From the NCBI RefSeq assembly GCF_029309835.1, contig NZ_JARJHL010000003.1, positions 186,001-250,000 of the forward strand: 64,000 nucleotides of DNA, read 5' to 3'. Both the position numbers and the translations under genes were made by a program. The notes below the pieces were generated by a model. It ran no database searches. It was not told the origin of the DNA and saw only the letters and a list, made by a program, of their open reading frames with translations. Every line of letters begins with the position of its first letter. Position 1 is the stretch's first letter. Origin of the DNA: Paracoccus sp. DMF-8. GTDB lineage: Bacteria; Pseudomonadota; Alphaproteobacteria; Rhodobacterales; Rhodobacteraceae. Positions 34,091 through 43,242 of this stretch are shown one piece after another.

Positions 34091-35635
34091 TCATTCGATA
34101 AGGCCCGCGCCCTCGTATTCCTTGCCGAAACCGATCGGGCGGGCCTTCGCATTGGCCATCCTGATGATATCGTCGGACCTTTGCTGGTCCCTGTCCATAT
34201 TCAACACCTCGGGCTGGCCCGAAAGCAATCTGGCGAAAAGGCCTGCCACGGCGGGACAGGCCATCGAGGTTCCGTCCATCACGCCTTTGGCCTGTTCGCT
34301 GACCCAGGATATAATACCGACCCCCGGCCCGATAAAGTCCACCTCGGGGCCGATATTGCTGAAACTGGCAAAGAAGGCATCGCCCACGGGTGCGGGCTTT
34401 TCGGCGATGCTGCGCCCGGTCATCGCGCCTTCGGGCCAGGCGTCCAGAACGCCCGCCGCCGTCACCGCCATGACCACGCCCGAGCGCGCCGGATAGGACA
34501 CGGGCGACATGTAGTCATTTCCCGCCGCCGCGATGCAGACCACCCCCATCGCGCGCGCCCGCCGCACCTCGCGCGAGATCGAGATCGGTTCCGACGACTG
34601 CCCAAGGCTGAGGTTGATCAGGTCGCAACCGTCCTCGACCGCCTGGCGAATGGCGCGGGCAATGGCGAATTCGCTGGCCCCGCCCCTGTCCTTTTCAAAG
34701 ACGCGATAGGCGTGGATTTCGGCGGCAGGCGCGATGCGCGACACGATGCCCGCGACATGGGTGCCATGGCCCGCGCCATTGTCGAACCATTCGTCCGCGG
34801 GTTCCGTCCCGGTGGTATTCAGCCCCCGCACGACATTGATGCCTTGCGCGGGCGATACGCCGGTGTCGATCACCGCAACCCGGACCCCCTGCCCGTCCAG
34901 CGCCCCCGCAGGCGCGAGCATGCGGTCCACGGCATCGCTGAAACCTTCGGCGATGGGGACCAGCGGCAGGGTGGTTTCGGTGTCGCCGCTGTCCAGAACC
35001 TCGACATCCACGGCCTGCGCGGGCCAATAGCCCGACAGGGGGGAACAGATCACCGCCTCGATCACGCTTTGCGCGGCGGGCAGCGCGGTCTTGATGCGGC
35101 CATCGGCATCGGTGCGGATATCGGCAATGCCGATGCCCTTGCGCCCGTTCAGCACGATGATGACATCCGCGCCGACCACCGGCGCGCCCGTCACGCTGTC
35201 CACGCAGCGCAGCGACAGCGACCGTTTCGACCGGAAACTGGCCGGGTTCGACTGTTGCCGGATCAGGTTCGGCAGCCCGTGGCGCAGCGGATACAGGAAC
35301 AGTTCGGGCCGGATGCGCAGCCCCGGATAGCAGCGCGCCAGCTCAAAGGCCTGATCGGGGGTCATCGCGACCAGCGAGGCCTCGTTCAGGTCCAGCGAAT
35401 CCAGCAGGCGGATGCGGCCCACCTCGGTCTGCATGATGCGGCCGCGCGGGCAGGTCGGCGGCGCCTCGCCTTCGTCAGAGGCTTCGGTCAGGGGGCGGGA
35501 CAGGATGCCCGGACCACCCCGGCCATACAGGTGTTTGTGCATGTCGTGGAACAGGTGGAAACTGGTCGTCTCCATCCGGTCGTTGAAGATATTGTCATCG
35601 GGGACGACGACATATCTGCGCTGCTTTGCTGCCAT
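34091..35635 (-). CDS. S8 (subtilisin-like) serine peptidase, cytosolic type
   Basis: A 514-residue peptidase with all catalytic residues: Asp257 (VAVIDTGV), His290 (GAGHGTHVAG), oxyanion Asn373 (AAGNDYMSP) and Ser457 (GTSMACPAVAG). There is no signal peptide (it begins MAAKQRRYVVVPDDN). Residues 80-125 could be a built-in prodomain, and 138-230 look like a carboxypeptidase-regulatory-like beta sandwich (LRCVDSVTGAPVVGADVIIV). It is the first gene of the cassette with the 83-residue protein, the NUC1 nuclease and the Hint protein. An intracellular protease next to a nuclease suggests proteolytic control, but neither target nor trigger is known. Confidence 0.9.
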   Translation of the reverse strand: MAAKQRRYVVVPDDNIFNDRMETTSFHLFHDMHKHLYGRGGPGILSRPLTEASDEGEAPPTCPRGRIMQTEVGRIRLLDSLDLNEASLVAMTPDQAFELARCYPGLRIRPELFLYPLRHGLPNLIRQQSNPASFRSKRSLSLRCVDSVTGAPVVGADVIIVLNGRKGIGIADIRTDADGRIKTALPAAQSVIEAVICSPLSGYWPAQAVDVEVLDSGDTETTLPLVPIAEGFSDAVDRMLAPAGALDGQGVRVAVIDTGVSPAQGINVVRGLNTTGTEPADEWFDNGAGHGTHVAGIVSRIAPAAEIHAYRVFEKDRGGASEFAIARAIRQAVEDGCDLINLSLGQSSEPISISREVRRARAMGVVCIAAAGNDYMSPVSYPARSGVVMAVTAAGVLDAWPEGAMTGRSIAEKPAPVGDAFFASFSNIGPEVDFIGPGVGIISWVSEQAKGVMDGTSMACPAVAGLFARLLSGQPEVLNMDRDQQRSDDIIRMANAKARPIGFGKEYEGAGLIE

Positions 35636-35736
35636 GTCCCACGCTCCTGCCTGCTTATGTCCGTTAACCTTAATCCCCCTGCCCCGCCCGGTCCATGCCC
35701 ACCTGCCCCATGCCCGCCAGCCCTATGGTTGCGGCC

Positions 35737-36117
35737 CTATGGTTGCAGCCCGTGGCCGATCTGCGGTGCCTGCGCACTGCCTGCGGGCGCGGCCTCGGCA
35801 TTGGCGGCGCGCGGCATCGACTGGCCAAGCAGAATTGTCGCGGACATGCCAAAGACAAAGGCCGCCAGCAGAAACATCACCGGATTGCCGTTCGTCGTCG
35901 CGGCCAGCAGCGCATCCTGCCCCGGAAGCCGCCCGATCCACACCGCATTCATCAAGCCATTCGCCGATTTCAGCATGGACCAGCCAAGCATCGGCAGCGC
36001 GAACAGCAACAGCGCAGGACCGATCGGCCCGGAAATCAGGGTTTTGTCGATCAGGGTTTTGCCGGTGCCGGCGTCAGTTCTGGGGCCGCTTTCGGGGCCA
36101 TTTTCGGGATTGGCCAT
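35737..36117 (-). pseudogene. MATE efflux transporter remnant (N-terminal piece)
   Basis: The frame of 126 codons contains the first two membrane helices of a MATE family exporter (ISGPIGPALLLFALPMLGWS and MNAVWIGRLPGQDALLAATT, then FLLAAFVFGMSATILLGQ). It then stops in unrelated Ala/Pro-rich codons. Full MATE proteins have 12 helices and about 450 residues, so over three quarters are missing. The remainder is not found in the flanking DNA. A deletion relic beside the S8 cassette. Confidence 0.75.
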
Positions 36118-36231
36118 TCGGTCCTGTCCTTGTTCCCGGTCCCTGCTTCCGGTGCGCGTCGTCCCGCCATCGTTTGCCGGATACCTGTTTCCGGGCCGAA
36201 CGCGGCGCGGGGTCCCGGCGTTCCGCGTGGT

Positions 36232-36433
36232 TTACAGCGACGCCATCCACAGGCAAAAACGCCCCCGGCCAATCATCTCGCGCAGGATGCCCAACTCCTG
36301 CAAACGCGCAAGGCCGCGTTCAGCGGTGTCGCGCGACGCATCCGGCAGGCTTTCGGCATCCCGCGTGCCGATCAGGGGTCGGCGCTGCGCCAGACCGACC
36401 AGCCCCGCCGCGACCATCGGGCGGCGTGGGAAA
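36232..36433 (-). pseudogene. Winged-helix C-terminal remnant (DUF1612/Fic-tail-like)
   Basis: About 66 codons directly after the XRE-cupin stop encode a piece with no start codon of its own, RDTAERGLARLQELGILREM followed by IGRGRFCLW. It resembles the C-terminal winged helix of DUF1612 (RHE_PE00001) or of Fic proteins, where the ending L-x-E-x-T-G-R-G-R is common. The N-terminal several hundred residues are absent. Together with the MATE piece it marks a deletion zone. Family choice between DUF1612 and Fic is open. Confidence 0.5.
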
Positions 36434-37099
36434 CTAGCGCTGCGGATAGCTGATGATCGACAGATAGCGCGCGGGCAGGTCGACCAGCCGCTCGGGGCCG
36501 TGGCGTTCGTCGGCATCGAACAGCAGGCTGTCGCCCGGCTCCAGCCGGAAAATCTGGTCGCCGTGGCGGTAATCGACGCAGCCCTCCAGCATATACAGCA
36601 GCTCGATCCCGTCATGCTGAAAGGTCGGAAAGGCGTCGGATTCGCCGGTCAGGACGATCAGATAGGGTTCGACCACCACGCCCGAACTGTTCGCGCCGAT
36701 ATGGCCCAGCAGGTGATACTGATGCCCGGCCCGCGTGCCCCGCCGTTCGATTTCGACATGTTCGCCGGATTTGACATGCTGGACCTCGCGGCGTTCCTCA
36801 TAGCCCTTGAAAAAGCTGGTGATCGGCACGGACAGCGCATGGCTGAGCGCCTGCAGCGTGTTCAGCGAAGGCGAGGTGATGCCGTTTTCGATCTTGGACA
36901 GCATCCCGATGGAAATATTGGTGCGCAGCGACAGTTCGACCACGGTCATGTTCTGCTGCTGACGCACGGCACGCAGCGCGCGACCGATCGCGGCTTCCAG
37001 ATTGCGTTCACCGACATCGCGCACCTGATGGGGATTTTGCTTGAGCGCACCGGGCAGCCGGGTGCTGTTCAAGCCGTCCAACTTGGTCTCGGCGCTCAT
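36434..37099 (-). CDS. XRE-type HTH regulator with C-terminal cupin
   Basis: A 221-residue regulator. Residues 35-90 are a Cro/C1 helix-turn-helix (TVVELSLRTNISIGMLSKIE), and residues 145-215 a cupin (GIELLYMLEGCVDYRHGDQI ending LLFDADERHGPERL), the layout of PuuR/SutR-like sensors of small metabolites. ATG 37099 is chosen because GGAGAG lies 5 bases upstream; another in-frame ATG is at 37114. It lies between gene relics and amt on the same strand. Its target is unknown. Confidence 0.87.
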   Translation of the reverse strand: MSAETKLDGLNSTRLPGALKQNPHQVRDVGERNLEAAIGRALRAVRQQQNMTVVELSLRTNISIGMLSKIENGITSPSLNTLQALSHALSVPITSFFKGYEERREVQHVKSGEHVEIERRGTRAGHQYHLLGHIGANSSGVVVEPYLIVLTGESDAFPTFQHDGIELLYMLEGCVDYRHGDQIFRLEPGDSLLFDADERHGPERLVDLPARYLSIISYPQR

Positions 37100-37210
37100 C
37101 AACTCTCCAATCATCGGGCGCGGAAAATGCCCGCGTCACCCAAGTTTAGACGCTTTCTTGCTCATGGGGAAAAAAAATTGCCACAACAGGACAAAAGATC
37201 GGGCAAAGGA

Positions 37211-37233
37211 AGGGCCGGGGATATCCCGGCCCT
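37211..37233. terminator. Candidate terminator of amt
   Basis: Perfect 9-bp stem AGGGCCGGG/CCCGGCCCT with a 5-base loop, 46 bases after the amt stop on minus. The following sequence has only short T runs (CCTTTG, ATCTTTTG), so it is a moderate terminator. Confidence 0.5.
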
Positions 37234-37278
37234 GACCCTCATCTGGCAATGCCCATGTCACTGGCGATGCCCGCGCGA

Positions 37279-38628
37279 TCAGCCGTGATAGGCCTGTTCG
37301 CCATGTTCCACGATGTCCAGACCCTGACGCTCTTCGTCGCGGGTGACGCGCAGGCCGATGGTCAGGTCGATCAGCTTCCACAGGATGAAGGATACGGTCG
37401 TGACATAGACCAGGGTGACGACGACCGCCTTGATCTGGATGAAGGTCTGCGGCCAGATCGCGTAATCCGCATCGCCGATCCCGCCAAGACCGGGGGCGGT
37501 CAGGATGCCGGTGCCGACCGCGCCGATGATGCCCGCGATGCCGTGGATGCCGAAGACGTCAAGGCTGTCGTCATAGCCCAGTTTGATCTTGACCACGGTG
37601 ACGAAGTAATAGGCACCGGCCGAGCCGACAGCGCCCAGGACCAGCGCGCCGATGGGACCGACCAGACCGGCCGCCGGGGTGATCGCGACCAGACCGGCGA
37701 TCATGCCCGAGATCCCGCCCAGGAGCGATGCCTTGCCGCGCATCGCCCTTTCCAGCCCGGCCCAGACCAGGATCGCGGCGGCGGGGGCGGCAAAGGTGTT
37801 GATCATGGCCAGCGCCGCGTCGGGACCGGCCTCCAGCGCGGAACCCGCGTTGAAACCGAACCAGCCGACCCACAGGATACCCGCGCCGGTCAGCGCCAGC
37901 GGCAGCGAATGGGGCGCCATCATGTCCTTGCCATAGCCGACCCGGGGACCGGCGACGACCGCGCCGACAAGCGCCGCAAGGGCTGCGTTGATGTGAACGA
38001 CCGTGCCGCCCGCGAAATCCAGCGCGCCCCAGTTGAACAGCAGGCCGGCGCCGTCCCAGACCATATGAGCCATCGGATAATAGATGAACAGCGCCCACAG
38101 CAGGCAGAAGGCCAGTATCGCGGAAAACTTCACCCGCTCGACCAGGCCGCCGACGATCAGCGCGCCGGTGATGGCAGCAAAGGTCATCTGGAACGAGATG
38201 AAGACATATTCCGGCAGCACGATCCCGTCGGTAAAGGTCGCGGCCGTGGTATCCGTGCCGACGCCCGACAGAAAGATCTTGCCGAAACCGCCCCAGAAGG
38301 CGCTGGTCGATCCGCCAAAGGCCATCGAATAGCCGACCAGCAGCCACAGGATCATCAGCGCGGCGGCGACGCCCGTGACCTGCATCAGGACCGACAGCAT
38401 GTTCTTGGACCGCACGAGGCCGCCATAGAACAGCGCAAGCCCCGGCAGGATCATCGCCATCACGATCACGGTCGCGGTCATCATCCAGGCGACATCGCCC
38501 TTTTCGATGACATCGGCCACAACGGCCGCGACGGGTTCGGTTGCGGGGGCCGCCTCTTGCGCCAGGGCGGTCGCGGCGATGCTGCCCACCGCCCCCGCCG
38601 TCAGAAGATATTTCCAGGCTTTGTTCAT
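37279..38628 (-). CDS. amt: Ammonium transporter Amt
   Basis: A 449-residue trimeric channel protein moving ammonium/ammonia across the inner membrane. A signal-like N-terminus (MNKAWKYLLTAGAVGSIAAT) leads into eleven helices. I read GDVAWMMTATVIVMAMILPG, LFYGGLVRSKN, the AGGTVVHINAALAALVGAVV segment with the first pore His, and FGIHGIAGIIGAVGTGILTA with the second. ATG 38628 is used; a second in-frame ATG is 15 bases upstream. The usual glnK partner is absent on either side. Confidence 0.95.
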   Translation of the reverse strand: MNKAWKYLLTAGAVGSIAATALAQEAAPATEPVAAVVADVIEKGDVAWMMTATVIVMAMILPGLALFYGGLVRSKNMLSVLMQVTGVAAALMILWLLVGYSMAFGGSTSAFWGGFGKIFLSGVGTDTTAATFTDGIVLPEYVFISFQMTFAAITGALIVGGLVERVKFSAILAFCLLWALFIYYPMAHMVWDGAGLLFNWGALDFAGGTVVHINAALAALVGAVVAGPRVGYGKDMMAPHSLPLALTGAGILWVGWFGFNAGSALEAGPDAALAMINTFAAPAAAILVWAGLERAMRGKASLLGGISGMIAGLVAITPAAGLVGPIGALVLGAVGSAGAYYFVTVVKIKLGYDDSLDVFGIHGIAGIIGAVGTGILTAPGLGGIGDADYAIWPQTFIQIKAVVVTLVYVTTVSFILWKLIDLTIGLRVTRDEERQGLDIVEHGEQAYHG

Positions 38629-39386
38629 CGTCGTTTCCTTCATAGTGGCGCGTCAGAGGACCGGGCGGTGCGGGCAGGGCGCGGTCTTGGCCCGCCGCGC
38701 CCTGTCCGGGGTTTCGAAAAATCGTGCCGCCTGCCTGATCGCTGTCATCGTTGGCTCATCCTTGCTGCCGCCCCTGTCCTGCGCTGTCGCTGTCCTGCCC
38801 TGTCACGCTGGCCGTCGGGCGGCTGATGCCTTCACGGAAACGGGATGGCGGGTGTGCTGCAAGAAATGGCAGCCGCGAAACCGGCACGGGCTGTCGCAAG
38901 GTGAAAGCGCGGGCAGAACTGGCGGCTGATGCACAATTTTTAGGCAAGGTTTTCGTCTGGCTCACGCGGCAGCGCAGCATGATTCTGTGTCGTGATGGCG
39001 CGGATGCGCACAGGACCGCGCATAAAGCATCCGGCGATCCGGGGTTGAGGACCGCTGCGCCATACACGGGCCTGCGGCTGAAACCCACCCCTGAAAATTC
39101 CCGATAATATCAAGTATATAATACTTTCTGCGGTCCCGCCCGCCGCGATTGTCGGAACTTGCTGGAAACGCCGGATCGTTCGATCACAAGCGTTCCACAG
39201 CATCCCCGACTTCGGGGCAGGGCCGGCATCCTGCGCCCATGCCACCGACATAAAAGAGTCGCAGGTCAACGGATACACTCTACGCGTGTAGCGAGTTCCC
39301 CCCTCTGAACGGTAGTCTGTCTGGCCACCATCTCTCAAAAGTTGTATTCCGCCTGACATTCTGTCTGCACACCTGATCGATAGATA
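38629..39386. other. Large divergent intergenic region amt / glycosyltransferase
   Basis: 758 bases with no frame that resembles a protein. The amt half is GC-rich. The half near the glycosyltransferase is AT-richer and contains a perfect 15-bp palindrome AAGTAT-ATA-ATACTT at 39112-39126 plus CTCTACGCGTGTAG near 39277. It marks the left border of the glycan island. No sigma54 site with correct spacing was found. Confidence 0.5.
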
Positions 39387-41378
39387 ATGCCTGACGAAGC
39401 CATAGATCTGGACAACATGCCATTCTCCAAGGCCCGGGAGCATTGGCTGGCTGCCAAGCAGGTCAATGCCAGAAGCGCCGTCGATCTGGCGTGCAGGCTG
39501 ATTCCATCCTATCCGGACCGACCATTTTTTTCGGCACAGGCGCTGGATCTTGCCAGGGCAATCGGCGAGGAACTGCGTGTTGCGCGGTTCCTGCTGGATA
39601 CGGCCTCGGACAAGGCCGGAATCCAACTGCAGCCGGTGCTTGCCGCCGTCGACATCATACTGGCTTCGCCACAAGCAACGCCATCCGAACGCACGGCGGC
39701 CATAGGTTTACGCGACCGGTTGATAGAAGCTGCGCCACAACGGCATTTCTTTCGCGCTCAACTGGCCAGGCGAGAGCGCGACCTCGACACCGCGATGGCA
39801 GAAATCTCGGCGCATCTGAGCCTGTATCCGTCCGACGTTTCCGCTCTTGTGCTGCGCGCCTCCATCGCCATGCAAACCGGGCGTTGGGGAAAATACGCCT
39901 CTGAAATCCTGGCGCTGGCCGCGATAGAAGGGAACGAGCGGAGCGCGGAATTGCTGGACCTGTTCCAGCGGTTCCAGGCTGCACAGGGGTTTTCGCCGGA
40001 CGCCGCTGACGATATCGCACTGCACCACGAACGCCTGGAAACGCCGGGCGCGGTTTACGAATACGCGATGGATCGTGCGCCTGCGTGCGACACATCTGCA
40101 CGAAAAGGGGTCGTGTTGCTGACCGGCTCTTTGGCTGGCGGCGGGGCCGAACGCATCGTGGCCACCATGTTCCGGCAGTTTCGGACGATGGAACCGGACG
40201 AAGACCTGCAATTATGGCTTTTTTCCAAGACCGACGGTGCTGCCGGCAACGCCCTGTTTTATTTGCCGCTGACGGGACTTCACGAAGATCAACTACACAT
40301 CGTCGAACCCGTGCTGAGGCCCGGCGAACCATTCTGCTGGCTGCCGCCTTTCTACGCGCAGCGGGCGCAGGCCATATACGACGATCTGATCCGCACGCGC
40401 CCACGCGTTCTCTACATCACGCTGGACGAGGCGATCATCGCCGGAGGCATCGCCGCCGTCATGGCCGGAGTCCCCGAGATCATCCTGCATTGCCACAACA
40501 TGAGCCCGCCCAACCTGCATGGCGACGACCGTCTGTCCTTTGGCTGGGACCGGGCCTTCCGGGCGCTGCTGGCCCGCCCCAATGTGCGCTATGTCAACGT
40601 GGCCCGCGTCGCCGTCGACGATTACCTGAACTGGTGCGGCACCCCCGCCGGTGATTGCCGGGCCGAGGTGATCCACAACGGGGTGGATTTCACGCCCATC
40701 GACGAGGGGCTGGCCCGCGATCTTGCGCCGCAGGTCAAGGCCGAGCTGGGCATCCCCCCGGACAGCCCCGTCATCGGCGCCGCGATCCGCTTTACCGATG
40801 TCAAGCAGCCGCTGCTCTGGCTGGAATCCGCGCGGCTGATCCGGGACGCGCGGCCGGATGCGCATTTCCTGATCTATGGCGATGGCATCCTGCTGGAAAC
40901 CTGCCAGGCGCGCGCCGCCGAGCTTGGGCTGGCGGAATGCGTGCATTTCCCGGGGCGTGTCTCGGATCTGCCGCATCGGATCGGGGTCTTCGACATCCTG
41001 ATGCTGTCCTCGCGCTCGGAGGGTTTCCCGAACGTGCTGATCGAGGCGCAGGCCGCAGGGGTCATTCCGGTGGCCTTTGACGTCGGCGGCTGCCGCGAAA
41101 CGATGGAGCCGGGGCGCTCGGGCCTCGTGGTTGGCGAACACACCGCCGAGGCACTGGCGGCCGAGGTCATCACCTTGCTGAACAAGCCGCGCCGGCTGGA
41201 ACGGATGAGAAAGCGCGCGCTGAAATTCGTGCGCCGCACCTTTTCCGTCGATCATATGATGGGGCAATTGCACGATCTGGTCTACACAGGGCAGGACGCG
41301 CATCGACCGGCGTCCGCAAAGAACGCGGGCAAGGGCAAGGGCAAACGGCAGAAACAGCCGCGGAAGGCGCTGGCCTAA
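39387..41378 (+). CDS. GT4-type glycosyltransferase with N-terminal helical domain
   Basis: A 663-residue protein. Residues 1-230 are TPR-like helices; 240-640 form a GT-B glycosyltransferase with GSLAGGGAERIVATMF (N-lobe glycine loop), EIILHCHNMSPPNLHG, the acceptor-to-donor linker HNGVDFTPIDEG and the donor-binding E-x7-E block SRSEGFPNVLIEAQAAG. The C-terminus is Lys-rich (GKGKGKRQKQPRK). The second copy at 46036-47971 has the same architecture. It is the first gene of the glycan island, 31 bases before the epimerase. The first 1 kb has more AT-ending and AGA/ATA codons than the rest. Donor sugar unknown. Confidence 0.87.
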   Translation: MPDEAIDLDNMPFSKAREHWLAAKQVNARSAVDLACRLIPSYPDRPFFSAQALDLARAIGEELRVARFLLDTASDKAGIQLQPVLAAVDIILASPQATPSERTAAIGLRDRLIEAAPQRHFFRAQLARRERDLDTAMAEISAHLSLYPSDVSALVLRASIAMQTGRWGKYASEILALAAIEGNERSAELLDLFQRFQAAQGFSPDAADDIALHHERLETPGAVYEYAMDRAPACDTSARKGVVLLTGSLAGGGAERIVATMFRQFRTMEPDEDLQLWLFSKTDGAAGNALFYLPLTGLHEDQLHIVEPVLRPGEPFCWLPPFYAQRAQAIYDDLIRTRPRVLYITLDEAIIAGGIAAVMAGVPEIILHCHNMSPPNLHGDDRLSFGWDRAFRALLARPNVRYVNVARVAVDDYLNWCGTPAGDCRAEVIHNGVDFTPIDEGLARDLAPQVKAELGIPPDSPVIGAAIRFTDVKQPLLWLESARLIRDARPDAHFLIYGDGILLETCQARAAELGLAECVHFPGRVSDLPHRIGVFDILMLSSRSEGFPNVLIEAQAAGVIPVAFDVGGCRETMEPGRSGLVVGEHTAEALAAEVITLLNKPRRLERMRKRALKFVRRTFSVDHMMGQLHDLVYTGQDAHRPASAKNAGKGKGKRQKQPRKALA

Positions 41379-41409
41379 GACCGGCAGCAGCAAAATGATT
41401 GGATCGAAC

Positions 41410-42360
41410 ATGACACATCGGACGCTTGTCACCGGGGGCGCGGGCTTCATCGGCAGCCATCTTGTCGAGCGGCTGCTGGCCGCCGGTGAACAGGTCGTGG
41501 TGCTGGACAACCTGTCCAGCGGCAAGCGCGAAAACCTGCCGCCGCAGGCCGAGCTGGTCGTCGGCGACATCACCGATGCCGCGCTGGTCGGCGATCTGGT
41601 GCAGCGGGCCGACAGCGTCTGTCATCTGGCCGCGCTGGTTTCGGTCCAGGAATGCATCAGGGACTGGGATCTTGGCCATCGGGTCAATCTGGGCGCGACG
41701 ATCGGGCTGTTCCGCGCCGCGGCCGACGCGCGGCCCGGCGGGATTCCAGTGGTCTATGCCTCCTCGGCGGCGGTCTATGGCGACAGGTCGGGGTCGGATT
41801 GCGCCGAAGCCGACCCGCCCGCGCCGATCTCGCCCTATGGCGCCGACAAGCTGGGCTGCGAACATCAGGCCCGGGCCATGGCGGAAATTCACCGGCTGCC
41901 TTCGGTCGGGCTGCGCTTCTTCAACGTCTATGGCCCGCGCCAGGACCCGCGCTCGCCCTATGCCGGGGTGATCTCGAAATTCTGCGCCAACCGCCTGGCG
42001 GACAGCCCCCATACCGTGTTCGGCGACGGGCGGCAAAGCCGCGACTTCATCTATGTCGCCGATATCGTCGAGGGGCTGGTCCGCGCCCGCGCCCATGCCC
42101 GGGATCAGGGCGGCGCCAGCGTCTTCAACCTGTGCACCGGGGCCGGGACGACGCTGACCGGCCTGGCCGCCGAGATCGACAGCGTGGCCGGTCGCGGCAC
42201 AACCCCGATCCAGCACGCCGAGCCGCGTTCGGGCGATATCCGCATGTCACTGGGCAACCCGTCGCTGGCCGCGCGCGAACTGGGCTTTCACGCCCGGACC
42301 GATATCCGCACCGGGCTGGGGATGCTTTGGGCATCGTTGGCCGGTGCGGAATGCGCCTGA
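41410..42360 (+). CDS. NAD-dependent sugar nucleotide epimerase/dehydratase (GalE-like)
   Basis: A 316-residue extended SDR that acts on a UDP-sugar. Motifs: TGGAGFIGSHLVERLL for NAD binding, ASSAAVYGDRSG with the active Ser, and YGADKLGCE with the Tyr-x3-Lys pair. RLFFNVYGPRQDP-like LRFFNVYGPRQDP marks the UDP-hexose 4-epimerase/dehydratase branch. The start is ATG 41410; another in-frame ATG lies 15 bases upstream. It would supply an activated sugar to the neighbouring glycosyltransferases. Confidence 0.88.
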   Translation: MTHRTLVTGGAGFIGSHLVERLLAAGEQVVVLDNLSSGKRENLPPQAELVVGDITDAALVGDLVQRADSVCHLAALVSVQECIRDWDLGHRVNLGATIGLFRAAADARPGGIPVVYASSAAVYGDRSGSDCAEADPPAPISPYGADKLGCEHQARAMAEIHRLPSVGLRFFNVYGPRQDPRSPYAGVISKFCANRLADSPHTVFGDGRQSRDFIYVADIVEGLVRARAHARDQGGASVFNLCTGAGTTLTGLAAEIDSVAGRGTTPIQHAEPRSGDIRMSLGNPSLAARELGFHARTDIRTGLGMLWASLAGAECA

Positions 42361-42467
42361 GATAAACCGGGCCAATCGGCCCCGCCGAGTTCTTGTTGTT
42401 TGCCCCTCGGGTTTTGAGGGTGGTGCGTTGGTTTTCTTTCAATCCCCTCAACGAACAGGAATGCTCC

Positions 42468-43163
42468 ATGCTGACCAGAATTGCCCCCATCGGGACCTAT
42501 CGTGTCTTCAAGCCGGTCCGCGACCTGCAACAGCGCAACCTTGCCCGGCTGAACGTGGCGCGCAACTATGGCTATGTTCATTCGGCCGCCGAGGCCTTGC
42601 AGCAGGCCCGGTTCATGACCGGCGACATTGACAGCATCCCGAAAAAGCTGTTCCCGATGATCGCCACCGTCGACGCCGATGCGCCTCGTCTTGCGGCCCG
42701 GCATTTCCGGCCGGACGTCTATCTGGTCGAGATTTCATCGCGCAAGGCGTTCAAGGATGCTTCGGGATGGTATCTTCAGGCCAACCTGCTCAAGGACAAG
42801 AAACACGATGCCGAGGTGGTCAATATCACCAACAGGCCGCTGAAGGACTATATGAAGCAGATCACCGACCTGCTGGGTGCGGACCGGGTTTGCTTCGTCA
42901 CCCATATCAATGCGGTCGGCACGAACGGCGAGACCCTGCCGTTCCGTTCCTCGCTGATCGAGGCGGTCACCAAAATCGCCGCTGATCTTGACGTCCCGGT
43001 GATCGACCCGACCGAACTTTTGGAAAGCCACGCTCAGCGCAATCTGCTGGACCGGGATGGCGAGGACCTGAACCACTATCACGCCGATGCCACGGCCATC
43101 ATCGGCGATTTCTACCTTCAGAAACTGAAGGCTCTTGGCTGGTCCAAGGCCACTGCCGCCTGA
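42468..43163 (+). CDS. SGNH/GDSL-like protein of unknown function
   Basis: A 231-residue soluble protein. There is no classical GDSL start, but PDVYLVEISSRKAF, RVCFVTHINAVG, IDPTELLESHA and the closing NHYHADATAIIGDFYLQKL resemble the strand order and the C-terminal D-x2-H-like block of SGNH/GSCFA-type proteins found in polysaccharide loci. No signal peptide. ATG 42468 opens the conserved part. Co-directional with the epimerase and sulfotransferase-like gene. I infer esterase or transferase activity on glycan; not proven. Confidence 0.55.
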   Translation: MLTRIAPIGTYRVFKPVRDLQQRNLARLNVARNYGYVHSAAEALQQARFMTGDIDSIPKKLFPMIATVDADAPRLAARHFRPDVYLVEISSRKAFKDASGWYLQANLLKDKKHDAEVVNITNRPLKDYMKQITDLLGADRVCFVTHINAVGTNGETLPFRSSLIEAVTKIAADLDVPVIDPTELLESHAQRNLLDRDGEDLNHYHADATAIIGDFYLQKLKALGWSKATAA

Positions 43164-43242
43164 TCCGTTCCGGCGCCGGCCGCTTTGGACGCCGGCGCCG
43201 CCCGCAGGCTTTCGCCGATATGAACTGAACCGGAACTGACTG

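Noticed and set aside
32633-37288. A 1551-codon open frame on the plus strand
   Set aside because: It is antisense to the Hint, nuclease, S8, regulator genes and has the Arg/His/Gln-rich composition of GC-rich shadow frames; no homology or domain.
38855-38880. Sigma54 promoter-like TGCCATTTCTTGCAG upstream of amt
   Set aside because: GG and GC elements are spaced wrongly for -24/-12.
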